A stretch of DNA of 51,291 nucleotides, taken from NCBI GenBank assembly GCA_035761265.1, contig DASTRL010000273.1:1-51291 (forward strand), given 5' to 3'. Below, in pieces: positions 7,041 through 16,022 of the stretch. Origin of the DNA: CADEED01 sp035761265 (GTDB lineage: Bacteria > Pseudomonadota > Gammaproteobacteria > Steroidobacterales > Steroidobacteraceae). Position numbers and translations under genes: made by a program. The number at the start of each line of letters is the position of its first letter. Within the stretch, counting starts at the first letter, position 1. A model generated the notes under the pieces. That model was not told the origin of the DNA and ran no database searches. It saw nothing but the letters and a program-made list of their open reading frames with translations.

Positions 7041-7940
7041 ACCGCCGGCGCCGTCGAAGTCGCCGATCTGCCGCTGATCCTGGCCCTGGTGCGCAAACGC
7101 ACGCTGGCCGGCGCCGCCGAGCAGCTCGACGTCGACCTGTCCACGGTGTTCCGGCGCCTCAATGCGCTGGAAGCGCGCCTGCGCGTGCGACTGTTCGATC
7201 GATCGGTCCGCGGATACCAGCTCACCGCCGCGGGCGAACGCGCCGCCAGCGTCGCCGAGCGCGTCGAGACGGAGTTGCTGTCGCTGGACCGCGAGATCAG
7301 CGGTCGCGATCAGCAGCTGTCCGGCGTGTTGCGCATCACGGCGTCGGAGACCCTGTCGCACGCGGTGTTGCCGCGGCTGTTCGCCACATTCCACGCCGCG
7401 CACCCCCGCATCCAGCTCGTGCTGTCCATCGACAATCGCATGCTGGATCTGGGCCGCCGCGAGGCAGACGTCGCGCTGCGCGTGCAGCGACCCGGCGACA
7501 CGTCGTTGTTCGGGCGCCGCCTGACCGGCATCGCCTGGGCCTTCTACGGCCCGGGCGACAGCCCGGCGCTGCGGCGCGAGGGCCGCTCCTTCAATTTCGC
7601 GCGACACGCCGTCATCGGCTGGGACGAGCCCGCGCGCATCATCGCCAGTGAATGGGTGGGTCGCCACGTGCCGGCGGACCGCATCGCGTACCGCAGCAAC
7701 AGCCTCGTCAATCAGCTCATGGCGGTACGGGCCGGCGTGGGCATCGCGCTGCTGCCCTGCTACCTGGCAGATCGCGAGCCCGGCGTGCGGCGAATCTGCG
7801 GCGTGCTTCCGGACCTCGCGAGCGAGCTGTGGATCGTGACGCACCGGGACCTCAGGAACACGGCGCGCATCCGCGCCTTCCTCACGGTGGTCGGCGACGC
7901 CATCGCCGCGGCGCGGCGCAGCTTCGAAGGCACCGGCTGA
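7029..7940 (+). CDS. LysR family transcriptional regulator
   Basis: A 303-residue regulator with an N-terminal winged helix-turn-helix (LPLILALVRKRTLAGAAEQL...STVFRRLNALEARLRVRLFDR) and a LysR substrate-binding domain from about residue 95 (SGVLRITASETLSHAVLPRL). The HTH reads VDLSTVFRRLNALE, with FRR where most LysR proteins have SR. The ATG at 7029 is chosen because the product then begins just before the HTH; earlier in-frame starts would run back into the divergent DoxX gene. It is divergent from the DoxX gene and probably regulates it. Confidence 0.9.
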   Translation: MAANTAGAVEVADLPLILALVRKRTLAGAAEQLDVDLSTVFRRLNALEARLRVRLFDRSVRGYQLTAAGERAASVAERVETELLSLDREISGRDQQLSGVLRITASETLSHAVLPRLFATFHAAHPRIQLVLSIDNRMLDLGRREADVALRVQRPGDTSLFGRRLTGIAWAFYGPGDSPALRREGRSFNFARHAVIGWDEPARIIASEWVGRHVPADRIAYRSNSLVNQLMAVRAGVGIALLPCYLADREPGVRRICGVLPDLASELWIVTHRDLRNTARIRAFLTVVGDAIAAARRSFEGTG

Positions 7941-7956
7941 CGCGCGACGGCTGAGC

Positions 7957-7962
7957 TATAGT
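7957..7962 (+). promoter_or_regulatory. Probable -10 element of fadE
   Basis: TATAGT stands 30 bases before the fadE ATG in otherwise GC-rich intergenic sequence. No clear -35 or FadR-type palindrome is seen. Confidence 0.35.
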
Positions 7963-7991
7963 TTGCGCATCGCGAAACGAGGGGCTCTCCC

Positions 7992-10538
7992 ATGCTCGGC
8001 GCAACACTCGTCATCCTTTCCCTGATCGCCGCCGCTGCCTATGTCGCCAAGGTGGGCACCGGGTTCACGCTGTTGTTCATCGGCGCGGTGGTCTTCATGG
8101 CCTACAAGCGGCTGCCGCTCATCGCCTTCACGCTGGTGTTCACGCTGCTGCTCGGCGCCTACACCTTCGTGCCGCCGGCCAACGGCGTGTGGAAGGGTTT
8201 CCTGTGGCTGATGCTGGCGTTCCTCTGGCTGCTCAACGTGCGGCCGCTGCGCAAGGCGCTGATCTCGCGTCCATTCCTCAAGGCGTACATGCGGCTGCTG
8301 CCGTCGATGTCACAGACCGAGAAGGAAGCCCTCGAGGCCGGCACCGTCTGGTGGGATGGAGAGCTGTTCACGGGCAAGCCGAGATTCGAAAAGTTGTTAG
8401 CCAGCAAGGCACCGCAACTGACCAGCGAGGAGCAGGCGTTCCTCGATGGACCCTGCGAGGAGCTGTGCCGCATGTTCGACGACTGGGACATCACGCATCG
8501 GCGTGCCGACATGCCGCCGAAGGTGTGGGATTTCCTCAAGTCGAAGGGCTTCTTCGCGATGATCATCCCGAAGAAGTACGGCGGCCTGGAATTCTCCGCG
8601 TATGCGCACTCGTGCGTGCTCGTGAAACTCGCGAGCCGCTCCGGGCTGCTGGCGGCCACCACGGCGGTGCCGAATTCGCTCGGACCTGCCGAGCTGCTCA
8701 ACCACTACGGCACCGAAGAGCAGAAGGACTACTACCTGCCGCGGCTGGCGCGCGGCGAGGAAGTGCCCTGCTTCGCGCTCACCGGTCCGCGCGCCGGCTC
8801 GGACGCGGCCGCGCTGCCGGACACCGGCATCGTCTGCCGCGGCATGTACCAGGGGCGCGAGATCACGGGTCTCAAGCTCAATTTCAACAAGCGCTACATC
8901 ACGCTCGCGCCCATCGCCACGGTCGTGGGCCTCGCATTCCGCATGTACGACCCGGACAAGTTGCTGGGAGAGAAGACCGATCTCGGCATCACCTGCGCGC
9001 TGATCCCGCGCAATTCGCCGGGCCTCGCGATCGGCCGCCGGCATTTCCCGCTGAACGTGCCGTTCCAGAACGGTCCGCTCGCCGGCAAGGACGTGTTCGT
9101 GCCGCTGGATTTCATCATCGGCGGTCCGAAGATGGCCGGCCAGGGCTGGCGCATGCTGGTGGAGCAGTTGTCCGTCGGGCGCTGCATCTCACTGCCATCG
9201 AACACCACGGGCGGCGCCAAGCTCGGCGTGTTCGCCTCGGGCGCGTACGCGCGCATCCGCCGCCAGTTCAACATGCCGGTCGGCAAGTTCGAGGGCGTGG
9301 AAGCCGTGCTGGCGCGCATGGTCGGTTACACGTACACGATGGACGCGGCGCGTTCGGTGACCGCGGGCGCGATCGACGGCGGCGAGAAGCCGTCCGTGCC
9401 GTCGGCCATGCTCAAGTATCACGTCACGGAGATGGGACGCCAGGTCGCCAACGACGCGATGGACGTGCACGGTGGCAAGGGCATCCAGCTCGGCCCGCGC
9501 AACTACCTCGGGCGCAACTATCAGGTCGTGCCGGTGGCCATCACGGTGGAGGGCGCCAACATCCTCACACGCTCGCTGATCATCTTCGGCCAGGGCGCGA
9601 TTCGCTGCCACCCCTTCGTGCTCAAGGAAATGAACGCGGCGCGCAACCCGGATCGCAGGAAGGGCGTCGATGAATTCGACGCGGCGCTGTTCGGACACGT
9701 CGGCTTCACGATCAGCAATGCGGTGCGCTCGTTCGTCATGGCGCTCTCGCACGCGCGCTTCACGCGCGTGCCCGAGGTGGGCGAGACGCGGCGGTACTAC
9801 CAGCACATCGTGCGCTTCTCGGCCTCGTTCGCCCTCGCCGTGGACGTGGCCATGCTGACCCTCGGCGGCTATCTGAAGAAGAAGGAAAACCTCTCGGCGC
9901 GACTCGGCGATGCGCTGTCGGCGATGTACCTGGCCTCGATGGTCCTCAAGCATCACGAAAATCAGGGTCGTCCGGCCGATGACCTGCCGCTGGTCGAGTG
10001 GGCCTGCCGCCATCAGCTGTATCGCGCGCAGGAGCAGCTGCATGATTTCCTGCGCAATTTTCCCAACCGCTTCCTCGGCGCCGTGTTGCGCATCCTGATC
10101 TTCCCGGCCGGTCGATCCTACTTCGCGCCGAGCGACCGGCTCGGCCGACAGCTCGCCGACGCGATCCTGAACCCGACCGAGGTGCGCGACCGGCTGTGCC
10201 GCTTCGTGTATCGCACGCTGGAGCCCGGCAACCCGCTCGGCCTGCTGCAGGAAGCACTGGTCATGGCGCAGACCGCGGAACCGATCGAGAAACGCATCCG
10301 CGTCGATGGCGTGAAGACCGGCAAGGTGACCGCGCTGGATGCGCCCGGCCAGATCACGCAGGCGCTCGCCGCCGGCATCATCTCCGAGACCGAGGCCGCG
10401 AGCCTGCGCGACTACGACCGCAAGGTCATGGAGCTCATCAGCGTCGATGACTTCGAGAGCCACGAGATGGCCGCGGCGGCCGAGCCGGTGCAGTCCCGCG
10501 ACGCATCGCCGGGCGACTACGCCGGACGCGTGGCCTGA
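7992..10538 (+). CDS. fadE: Acyl-CoA dehydrogenase FadE
   Basis: An 848-residue member of the long gammaproteobacterial FadE family, which performs the first oxidation step of fatty acid beta-oxidation with FAD. The first ~75 residues contain hydrophobic segments (ATLVILSLIAAAAYVAKV, GFTLLFIGAVVFMAYKRLPLI, FTLVFTLLLGAYTFV), so the enzyme is membrane-associated. The catalytic core follows, with GFFAMIIPKKYGGLEFSAYA, CFALTGPRAGSDAAALPDTG and a C-terminal helical domain (QVANDAMDVHGGKGIQLGPRNY). A conserved extra domain after residue ~600 distinguishes FadE from short acyl-CoA dehydrogenases. A DUF3667 gene follows eight bases downstream. Confidence 0.95.
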   Translation: MLGATLVILSLIAAAAYVAKVGTGFTLLFIGAVVFMAYKRLPLIAFTLVFTLLLGAYTFVPPANGVWKGFLWLMLAFLWLLNVRPLRKALISRPFLKAYMRLLPSMSQTEKEALEAGTVWWDGELFTGKPRFEKLLASKAPQLTSEEQAFLDGPCEELCRMFDDWDITHRRADMPPKVWDFLKSKGFFAMIIPKKYGGLEFSAYAHSCVLVKLASRSGLLAATTAVPNSLGPAELLNHYGTEEQKDYYLPRLARGEEVPCFALTGPRAGSDAAALPDTGIVCRGMYQGREITGLKLNFNKRYITLAPIATVVGLAFRMYDPDKLLGEKTDLGITCALIPRNSPGLAIGRRHFPLNVPFQNGPLAGKDVFVPLDFIIGGPKMAGQGWRMLVEQLSVGRCISLPSNTTGGAKLGVFASGAYARIRRQFNMPVGKFEGVEAVLARMVGYTYTMDAARSVTAGAIDGGEKPSVPSAMLKYHVTEMGRQVANDAMDVHGGKGIQLGPRNYLGRNYQVVPVAITVEGANILTRSLIIFGQGAIRCHPFVLKEMNAARNPDRRKGVDEFDAALFGHVGFTISNAVRSFVMALSHARFTRVPEVGETRRYYQHIVRFSASFALAVDVAMLTLGGYLKKKENLSARLGDALSAMYLASMVLKHHENQGRPADDLPLVEWACRHQLYRAQEQLHDFLRNFPNRFLGAVLRILIFPAGRSYFAPSDRLGRQLADAILNPTEVRDRLCRFVYRTLEPGNPLGLLQEALVMAQTAEPIEKRIRVDGVKTGKVTALDAPGQITQALAAGIISETEAASLRDYDRKVMELISVDDFESHEMAAAAEPVQSRDASPGDYAGRVA

Positions 10539-10546
10539 AGCGCCGG

Positions 10547-11632
10547 ATGAGCTCGCAGCCCGTCCCGGTGGAGAGCCGGGCAGTAGCTAGCCCACCGGTC
10601 ACCGCTCCGGAGCTTCCCGCCGCGCAGACCCAGGTCTGCGCGAATTGCGGCGCACCGCTGGGCGGCGAGTTCTGCGCCGCGTGCGGCCAACGTCACGAAC
10701 CGCACGTGCACACGCTCGCGCACTTCGCGGGCGAAGCGTTCGAAAGCGTGACGCACGCCGATTCGCGCCTGTGGCGCACGATCGGCTACCTGCTGGTGAA
10801 GCCCGGGCACCTGACGCGCGAGTTCTTCGCCGGCCGGCGCGCGAGCTACCTGCCGCCATTTCGCCTCTACCTCGTCATCAGCCTGTTGTTCTTCCTGGTT
10901 GCCGGGCTCCCGGACCGTGTCGATATCGAAGACGAGGGTCCTCCCACTCCCGAATCCATCGCCAGCCTCAAGGCAGGCGCGGCCACGCTCGAAAAGAATG
11001 CCGCCAACACGCCCGGCATGGCGGCCGTCGCCGACGCCATGCGCAAGAAGGCCGCGGAACAGGAGGCCATCCTCAGCGGCGCCAGGCCCGGTGAGGGGCC
11101 GGCGGCCACCACCGCAGATTCCGATCGAGTCCAGACCAGTCTTTGCCCGCCGGACATGAAGCCGCCCGCGGCAAACGCGGGCTGGCGCGCCGAGGCGCTG
11201 TACGGCTTCTGCCAGAAGGTCAGCCGGATGAGCGGCAAGCAGCTGTTCGAGGCCGTCGTACACAACATTCCGCGGGCCATGTTCGTGCTGCTGCCGCTGC
11301 TCGCGCTGATCATGAAGCTCCTGTACTGGAGACCGAAGCGCTATTACGTCGAGCACCTGCTGTTCCTGGTGCACAACCACTGCTTCGTGTTCCTGTCGCT
11401 GCTGCTGATGATCCTGGTCGCCCGCATCCCGTTCATCGGCGGCCTGGTTCCGTGGCTCGAGACCGCCATGTCGTTGTACGTGATCTGGTACCTCTTCCGT
11501 GCCATGCGCGTCTACTACGGACAGTCACGCTGGATGACCTGCGGCAAGTACCTGCTCATGGGAAACGCCTACCTGTTCACCAGCTCGCTGGTGCTGGCGG
11601 GCACGGTGCTCTACAGCGCGATCACTCTGTAG
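10547..11632 (+). CDS. DUF3667 domain-containing membrane protein with zinc ribbon
   Basis: A 361-residue protein with a zinc-ribbon motif near the N-terminus (C31-x2-C34, C43-x2-C46 in CANCGAPLGGEFCAACGQ) and the DUF3667 opening (LWRTIGYLLVKPGHLTREFFAGRRASYLPPFRLY). About five membrane helices follow: LVISLLFFLVAGL, then after a long soluble insert AMFVLLPLLALIMKLLYW, HCFVFLSLLLMILVARI and two more. The function of the family is unknown. The gene begins eight bases after fadE and is probably co-transcribed; a metabolic link to lipids is only suggested by that. Confidence 0.8.
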   Translation: MSSQPVPVESRAVASPPVTAPELPAAQTQVCANCGAPLGGEFCAACGQRHEPHVHTLAHFAGEAFESVTHADSRLWRTIGYLLVKPGHLTREFFAGRRASYLPPFRLYLVISLLFFLVAGLPDRVDIEDEGPPTPESIASLKAGAATLEKNAANTPGMAAVADAMRKKAAEQEAILSGARPGEGPAATTADSDRVQTSLCPPDMKPPAANAGWRAEALYGFCQKVSRMSGKQLFEAVVHNIPRAMFVLLPLLALIMKLLYWRPKRYYVEHLLFLVHNHCFVFLSLLLMILVARIPFIGGLVPWLETAMSLYVIWYLFRAMRVYYGQSRWMTCGKYLLMGNAYLFTSSLVLAGTVLYSAITL

Positions 11633-11713
11633 ATCGAGAAGGCGCAGTCTGCTTGCGCATGCGTGGGCGCCGGACGTACCTTGCGCGCTCCGCGATGCCC
11701 CGAGGAGCCGCCG

Positions 11714-12139
11714 ATGAATATCCGAACGTCCACGTTGCTTGCCTGTGCCGCCTTGTCCCTCGCCACCCTCGTCATGGCGCGCGAGCCCGCGCCGCCCGGC
11801 GCCGAGGTGTACATCGTTTCGCCCAAGGACGGCGCCAAGGTGAAGAGCCCCGTCACCGTGGTGTTCGGGCTCAAGGGCATGGGAGTTGCGCCGGCCGGCA
11901 TCAAGTTCGACAACACCGGCCATCATCACCTGCTCATCGACAGCGATCTGCCCGCCGACCTCTCCCAGCCGCTGGCCGCCAATGAAAAGAGCATGCACTT
12001 CGGCAAGGGCCAGACCGAGACTTCGCTGACGCTGCCGCCGGGCAAGCACACGCTGCAGCTGGTGCTCGGTGATTCGCTGCACGTGCCGCACGAGCCGCCG
12101 GTGATCTCGAAGAAGATCACGATCACTGTCGAAAAATAG
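11714..12139 (+). CDS. DUF4399 domain-containing secreted protein
   Basis: A 141-residue protein with a signal peptide (MNIRTSTLLACAALSLATLVMA) and a single DUF4399 domain: VYIVSPKDGAKVKSPVTVVFGLKGM, then FDNTGHHHLLID and PPGKHTLQLVLGD. Such domains resemble copper-binding or cupredoxin-like beta-sandwiches in some descriptions, but function is unknown. A GAGGAG site before the ATG supports the start. It lies alone between the DUF3667 gene and dinB. Confidence 0.8.
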   Translation: MNIRTSTLLACAALSLATLVMAREPAPPGAEVYIVSPKDGAKVKSPVTVVFGLKGMGVAPAGIKFDNTGHHHLLIDSDLPADLSQPLAANEKSMHFGKGQTETSLTLPPGKHTLQLVLGDSLHVPHEPPVISKKITITVEK

Positions 12140-12201
12140 GGCGCGATCCGCCCTCGTTGTGCCGGTGTACCGGCGCGGCGGAACGTTGTAAAACGGCGCC
12201 C

Positions 12202-13485
12202 ATGACCGCGCTGCGCGCCATCCTGCACGTCGACATGGACGCGTTTTACGCGTCGGTCGAGCAGCGCGACCGGCCGGAGCTTCGCGGCCAGCCCGTCATC
12301 GTGGGCGGCACCACCAATCGCGGCGTGGTGGCGGCGGCCAGCTACGAGGTGCGCAAGTTCGGCGTGCGCTCCGCCATGCCGATCCGCGAAGCGCTGCGGC
12401 GCTGCCCGCACGCGATCTGCGTGACGCCGCGCATGTCGGTGTACCGCGAGGTCTCCCACCAGGTGTTCGCGATCTTCCACGACTACACGCCCGTGGTCGA
12501 AGGGCTGTCGCTGGACGAGGCTTTTCTCGACGTCACCGGCAGCCTTGCGCTCAAGGGCGACGCCGTGAGCATCGCGCGCGGCATCAAACAGCGCATCCGC
12601 GAGGTCACGCAGCTCGGCGCATCGGTGGGCGTCGCCCCTAACAAACTGGTCGCCAAGATCGCCTCCGAGCTCGAGAAGCCCGACGGTCTCACCGTGGTCA
12701 CCGCCGACAACGTGAACACGGTGCTCGATCCGCTGTCGGTGCGGCGATTGCCGGGGCTCGGGCGAAAACTCGGCGAGCGTGTCGAGGCCGCGGGGCTGTC
12801 GACGCTCGGGGAGCTGCGGCGCGCGCCGGACGCGGTGTTGTGGCCGATCTTCGGCCGCGACACGCAGCGCATGCGCGAGCGCGCCTCCGGCATCGACGAA
12901 CGCCCCGTCATGTCCGAGTGGGACGAGAAGTCCATCAGCGCGGAGGAAACCTTCCTCAACGACCTCGCCGATCACGCGCGGATGAGATCCGAGGTGCTGC
13001 GGCTCGCGGATCGCGCCGGTGCGCGCATGCGCGCGCAGAACCTGGCCACCGGATGCGTGCAGGTGAAGATACGCCGCGCGGACTTCAGCACCTTCACGCG
13101 ACAACGGCGCTTCGAGCCCTCGACCACCGATTCACGCACCATCGCCAAGGTGGCGGCCGAGCTCCTGGCCGCGTGGCTGGCCGAGCAGCCGCGCGCGCGC
13201 GTGCGCTTGCTCGGGGTGGGCGTGAACCATCTGCACGCCGCCGACCAGATGGATCTGTTCTCGCCGGGAGCGGGGGCATCGCCCTCGCCCGGCGCAAACG
13301 CGCTCGACTCCGCGGTCGACCTGATCCGGGAACGCTTCGGCAACTTTGCCGTCCGCCGCGGCAGTGCCCTCCCCGAGGCGCGCGGGCTCGAGGAATCGTC
13401 GGAGAACCTGTCCGAGGAAGCTCCGGGTCGCCGGCGTCGTGGGCCGGGCCGTAGCTCTCCACCGACACGGTTCGAGCCCCGGTAG
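12202..13485 (+). CDS. dinB: DNA polymerase IV (Y-family translesion polymerase)
   Basis: A 427-residue Y-family polymerase for lesion bypass. The catalytic carboxylates lie in HVDMDAFYASVEQ (N-terminal) and GLSLDEAFLDVTGSL; the palm/finger signature AASYEVRKFGVRSAMP and a thumb helix-hairpin-helix (LSVRRLPGLGRKLGERVEAAG) are present, followed by the little-finger domain. A beta-clamp-binding QMDLF sits before a roughly 75-residue extension (SAVDLIRERFGNFAVRRG) and a basic Ser/Pro tail. E. coli DinB is 351 residues; the longer form is common in other Proteobacteria. The ATG at 12202 precedes the conserved LRAILHVDMDAF; no LexA box was recognised upstream. Confidence 0.95.
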   Translation: MTALRAILHVDMDAFYASVEQRDRPELRGQPVIVGGTTNRGVVAAASYEVRKFGVRSAMPIREALRRCPHAICVTPRMSVYREVSHQVFAIFHDYTPVVEGLSLDEAFLDVTGSLALKGDAVSIARGIKQRIREVTQLGASVGVAPNKLVAKIASELEKPDGLTVVTADNVNTVLDPLSVRRLPGLGRKLGERVEAAGLSTLGELRRAPDAVLWPIFGRDTQRMRERASGIDERPVMSEWDEKSISAEETFLNDLADHARMRSEVLRLADRAGARMRAQNLATGCVQVKIRRADFSTFTRQRRFEPSTTDSRTIAKVAAELLAAWLAEQPRARVRLLGVGVNHLHAADQMDLFSPGAGASPSPGANALDSAVDLIRERFGNFAVRRGSALPEARGLEESSENLSEEAPGRRRRGPGRSSPPTRFEPR

Positions 13486-13600
13486 CCCCTCCAGAGGGCC
13501 CGTGCAATACTCGCCCGTGCTTTGAGGCGTACCGCCAGTTTCGAGGCCCCCGGAGCGGGGTCGTACGTTGAACCTTGAAGACCGGACGCCGTAACCACCC

Positions 13601-15202
13601 ATGTACGCCTCGTTCTTCGGACTGAACGAAAAACCGTTCTCCATCACGCCCGATCCGCGCTACCTGTTTCTCTCGGAGCGCCACGCGGAGGCCCTCGCGC
13701 ACCTGGTGTACGGGGTCAACGAAGCCGGCGGCTTCATCCAGCTCACCGGCGAGGTGGGGACGGGAAAAACCACCGTGGTCCGGTCGTTGCTTGCGCAGGC
13801 GCCCAAGCATGCCGAAATCGCGCTGATCCTCAATCCGCGCATGACCCCCGCGGAGTTCCTGCTGGCCATCTGCGAGGAACTCGGCATCCAGGTCGAGGTG
13901 CGCTCCCAGAACAGCCTCAAGGACCTGGTCGACTTGCTCAGCCGCCATCTGCTCGATGCGCACGCCGGCGGCAAGCGCGTGGTGCTGGTGGTGGACGAGG
14001 CGCAGAACCTGGCGCCGGAGGTCCTCGAACAGGTCCGCCTGTTGACCAACCTCGAGACCGAAACGCAAAAGCTGCTGCAGATCATCCTGATCGGCCAGCC
14101 GGAGCTGCGCGAGGTACTCGACCGTACCGAGCTGCGCCAGCTCGCGCAGCGCGTCACCGGCCGCTACCACCTCGATCCACTGTCGGCCGAGGAAACCTCG
14201 GCCTACGTTCGACACCGCCTGCGCGTGGCAGGCGCGACGCGCGAAGTGTTCTCGAATGGCGCGCTGCGCGAAGTGCGCCGCCTGTCGGGCGGTGTGCCGC
14301 GGCTGGTGAACATCATCTGCGATCGCGCGCTGCTTGGCGCCTTCACCGAGGACCGCCACGTGGTGAGTGGCAGCGTCGTGCGCCGCGCGGCCGGCGAAGT
14401 GTTCGGCAGGAGTTTTCATCCCGTGTGGGTGCCCTGGGCCGCGGGTACCGCGGTCGCGGCCGTGGCCATCGCCAGTGTCGCGCTGCTCGCGCCGCGCTTC
14501 CTCGCGCAGGCCTCGCCCGCCGCGGCCCCGGTCGCTGCCGCGCCGGTTCCCGCGCCCAAGCCTGAGCCGGCCCCGGATCTCGAACAGTTGCTGGCCCGGT
14601 ATTCGACGGAAACGAATCCGGACGACGCCTTCAACAAGCTGTTCGCGCTCTGGGGCATCCGTTACGTCGCGGGCAGTGAGGATCCGTGCACGCAGGCATT
14701 GCGCTCCGGCCTCGAATGCCTGACTCAGCGCGGCTCGCTGGCGCAGCTGCGCCTGTTCAATCGGCCGGCGGTGCTGAACGTCATCGACGACCAGGGGCGC
14801 GCTCACCAGCTGGTGCTCGCGGGCCTGGATGCGGAGCACGCGCAGATCGACCTGGGCGGTGCGCAGCGCGAAGTGGGGATCGGTGATCTCTCGCGCAGCT
14901 GGTTCGGTGACTACGTGCTGTTGTGGCGGCCGGCGAGCGGCGGCTCGGCGCCGCTGGCGCTGGGCGCGCGCAATGCGCGCGTGAAGTGGTTGCGCGACAG
15001 CCTGCGTCGCGTCAACGGGCTGCCGGCCGATGATTCCGCCGGTGATCAGTTCGATGCCGCGCTGGTCAGCATGGTGGAGGACTTCCAGCGCAGGAATCGC
15101 CTGGCGGTAGACGGGATCGCGGGTGTGCAGACGCAGGTGGCGCTGGACGCGGCGCTGAACGACGCGGCCACGCCCTTCCTGCACGAGCCGACGGGAAGCT
15201 GA
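13601..15202 (+). CDS. ExeA-type AAA ATPase with C-terminal peptidoglycan-binding domain
   Basis: A 533-residue inner-membrane protein. The N-terminal AAA domain has Walker A GEVGTGKTT (50-58) and Walker B VVLVVDEAQN (127-136), preceded by the family opening YASFFGLNEKPFSITPDPRY. A membrane helix lies at about 276-300. The periplasmic part contains a region resembling a degenerate C39-like peptidase fold (FALWGIRYVAG...LECLTQRGSLAQLRL...) and ends in a peptidoglycan-binding domain (about 465-525, VEDFQRRNRLAVDGIAGVQTQ). ExeA works with ExeB/GspB to place the type II secretion secretin through the cell wall. gspB follows after one base; no other T2SS gene is in the window. Confidence 0.9.
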   Translation: MYASFFGLNEKPFSITPDPRYLFLSERHAEALAHLVYGVNEAGGFIQLTGEVGTGKTTVVRSLLAQAPKHAEIALILNPRMTPAEFLLAICEELGIQVEVRSQNSLKDLVDLLSRHLLDAHAGGKRVVLVVDEAQNLAPEVLEQVRLLTNLETETQKLLQIILIGQPELREVLDRTELRQLAQRVTGRYHLDPLSAEETSAYVRHRLRVAGATREVFSNGALREVRRLSGGVPRLVNIICDRALLGAFTEDRHVVSGSVVRRAAGEVFGRSFHPVWVPWAAGTAVAAVAIASVALLAPRFLAQASPAAAPVAAAPVPAPKPEPAPDLEQLLARYSTETNPDDAFNKLFALWGIRYVAGSEDPCTQALRSGLECLTQRGSLAQLRLFNRPAVLNVIDDQGRAHQLVLAGLDAEHAQIDLGGAQREVGIGDLSRSWFGDYVLLWRPASGGSAPLALGARNARVKWLRDSLRRVNGLPADDSAGDQFDAALVSMVEDFQRRNRLAVDGIAGVQTQVALDAALNDAATPFLHEPTGS

Positions 15203-15203
15203 G

Positions 15204-15926
15204 ATGTCATTCATCCTCGATGCGTTGAAGAAATCCGAGACCGACCGCCAGCGTCAATCGTCGCCGGCGCTGTTCGAGGTCAAGGTGGCCGCGCCTCGCC
15301 GCAGGTTCCCGCTGTGGGCAGCCGGGCTCGCGGTCTTGTTGGGAGTGAACATGCTGGTGCTGGTCTGGCTGCTGCTGCGCCGCCCGGAGCCGGTGGCGCA
15401 GGCCGCGCCGCCCGCGGCAGCCGCCGCCGCCACACCCATGGCCGCGAACGCCGCGCCTCCCGGCATGGTGACGGTGCCCGCCACGGTCACGCTGCCCACG
15501 ACGGTCAACATTCCGATCAATGCGGCTCCCAGCGTCAGCCTGGGATCCGGCTCCCCGGGCAGTACGCCGCCGCAGGCCGAAGAACCCCTCCTGCAGGGCG
15601 AGGAACCCGCCGTGCCGCCGGATTTCGACGCGCGCGACTATCGCCCGGCGATCACGCCGGCACAGGCCGGCGCCATCGCCGCGGCGCGCCGCAACGGGGA
15701 ACTGCCGTCACGCGACGAAGTGCTGGCGCAGGGCAACGCGCTGCCCGATCTGCGCCTGGACATGCACGTGTACGCCGACCTGCCGGCCGATCGCTTCGTG
15801 TTCATCAACATGCGCAAGCTGCGCGAAGGGGATTCGACGCCCGAAGGCGTGCGCGTCGACGAGATCACGCGCAACGGCGTGGAGCTGTCCTACCGCGGCA
15901 AGCAGTTCGCGCTCGCCGGCAACTGA
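15204..15926 (+). CDS. gspB: General secretion pathway protein GspB (ExeB-like)
   Basis: A 240-residue bitopic protein opening with MSFILDALKKSETDRQR, the highly conserved GspB start. A membrane helix follows at 36-58, then an Ala/Pro/Thr-rich periplasmic linker, then the GspB C-terminal domain (about 176-240; LRLDMHVYADLPADRFVFIN, TPEGVRVDEITRNGVELSY). It partners the ExeA-like ATPase encoded one base upstream and is expected to act in secretin assembly. The REP-like doublet begins two bases after its stop. Confidence 0.93.
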   Translation: MSFILDALKKSETDRQRQSSPALFEVKVAAPRRRFPLWAAGLAVLLGVNMLVLVWLLLRRPEPVAQAAPPAAAAAATPMAANAAPPGMVTVPATVTLPTTVNIPINAAPSVSLGSGSPGSTPPQAEEPLLQGEEPAVPPDFDARDYRPAITPAQAGAIAAARRNGELPSRDEVLAQGNALPDLRLDMHVYADLPADRFVFINMRKLREGDSTPEGVRVDEITRNGVELSYRGKQFALAGN

Positions 15927-16022
15927 GTGGTGTCAGGCAGGGAAAACCCAGGTCACCCGCGCCGCGGGAACTTCACGCGCAGCCTCGGGCCATTCATGCC
16001 TGTTTTCCCTGCCTGACACCAC
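15927..16022. repeat. Inverted-repeat doublet, REP/BIME-like
   Basis: Arms of 21 bases at 15927-15947 and 16002-16022 are perfect reverse complements; the left arm begins GTGGTGTCAGGCAGG and ends GAAAAC, and 54 bases lie between. The left arm starts just after the gspB stop; the right arm supplies the last codons of the GNAT gene (encoding SGVRQGKQ). The 13-base core GTGGTGTCAGGCA recurs at 41854-41866. The form, two inverted copies at a convergent gene junction, is that of bacterial REP doublets; the same structure could also terminate both transcripts. Confidence 0.7.

Noticed and set aside
5985..7844. Minus-strand reading frame joining the methyltransferase to sequence upstream
   Set aside because: The extension runs through the DoxX gene in a different frame and into the LysR gene antisense; the methyltransferase fold starts at the ATG at 6479.
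13545..13562. Short hairpin CCCCGGAGCGGGG before the exeA gene
   Set aside because: Only four to five paired bases; likely chance in GC-rich sequence and has no T run.
13094..15214. Long minus-strand open frame across dinB end, exeA and the start of gspB
   Set aside because: It is antisense to strongly conserved genes, has Arg/His-rich low-complexity composition and crosses gene boundaries, as expected for shadow frames in GC-rich DNA.
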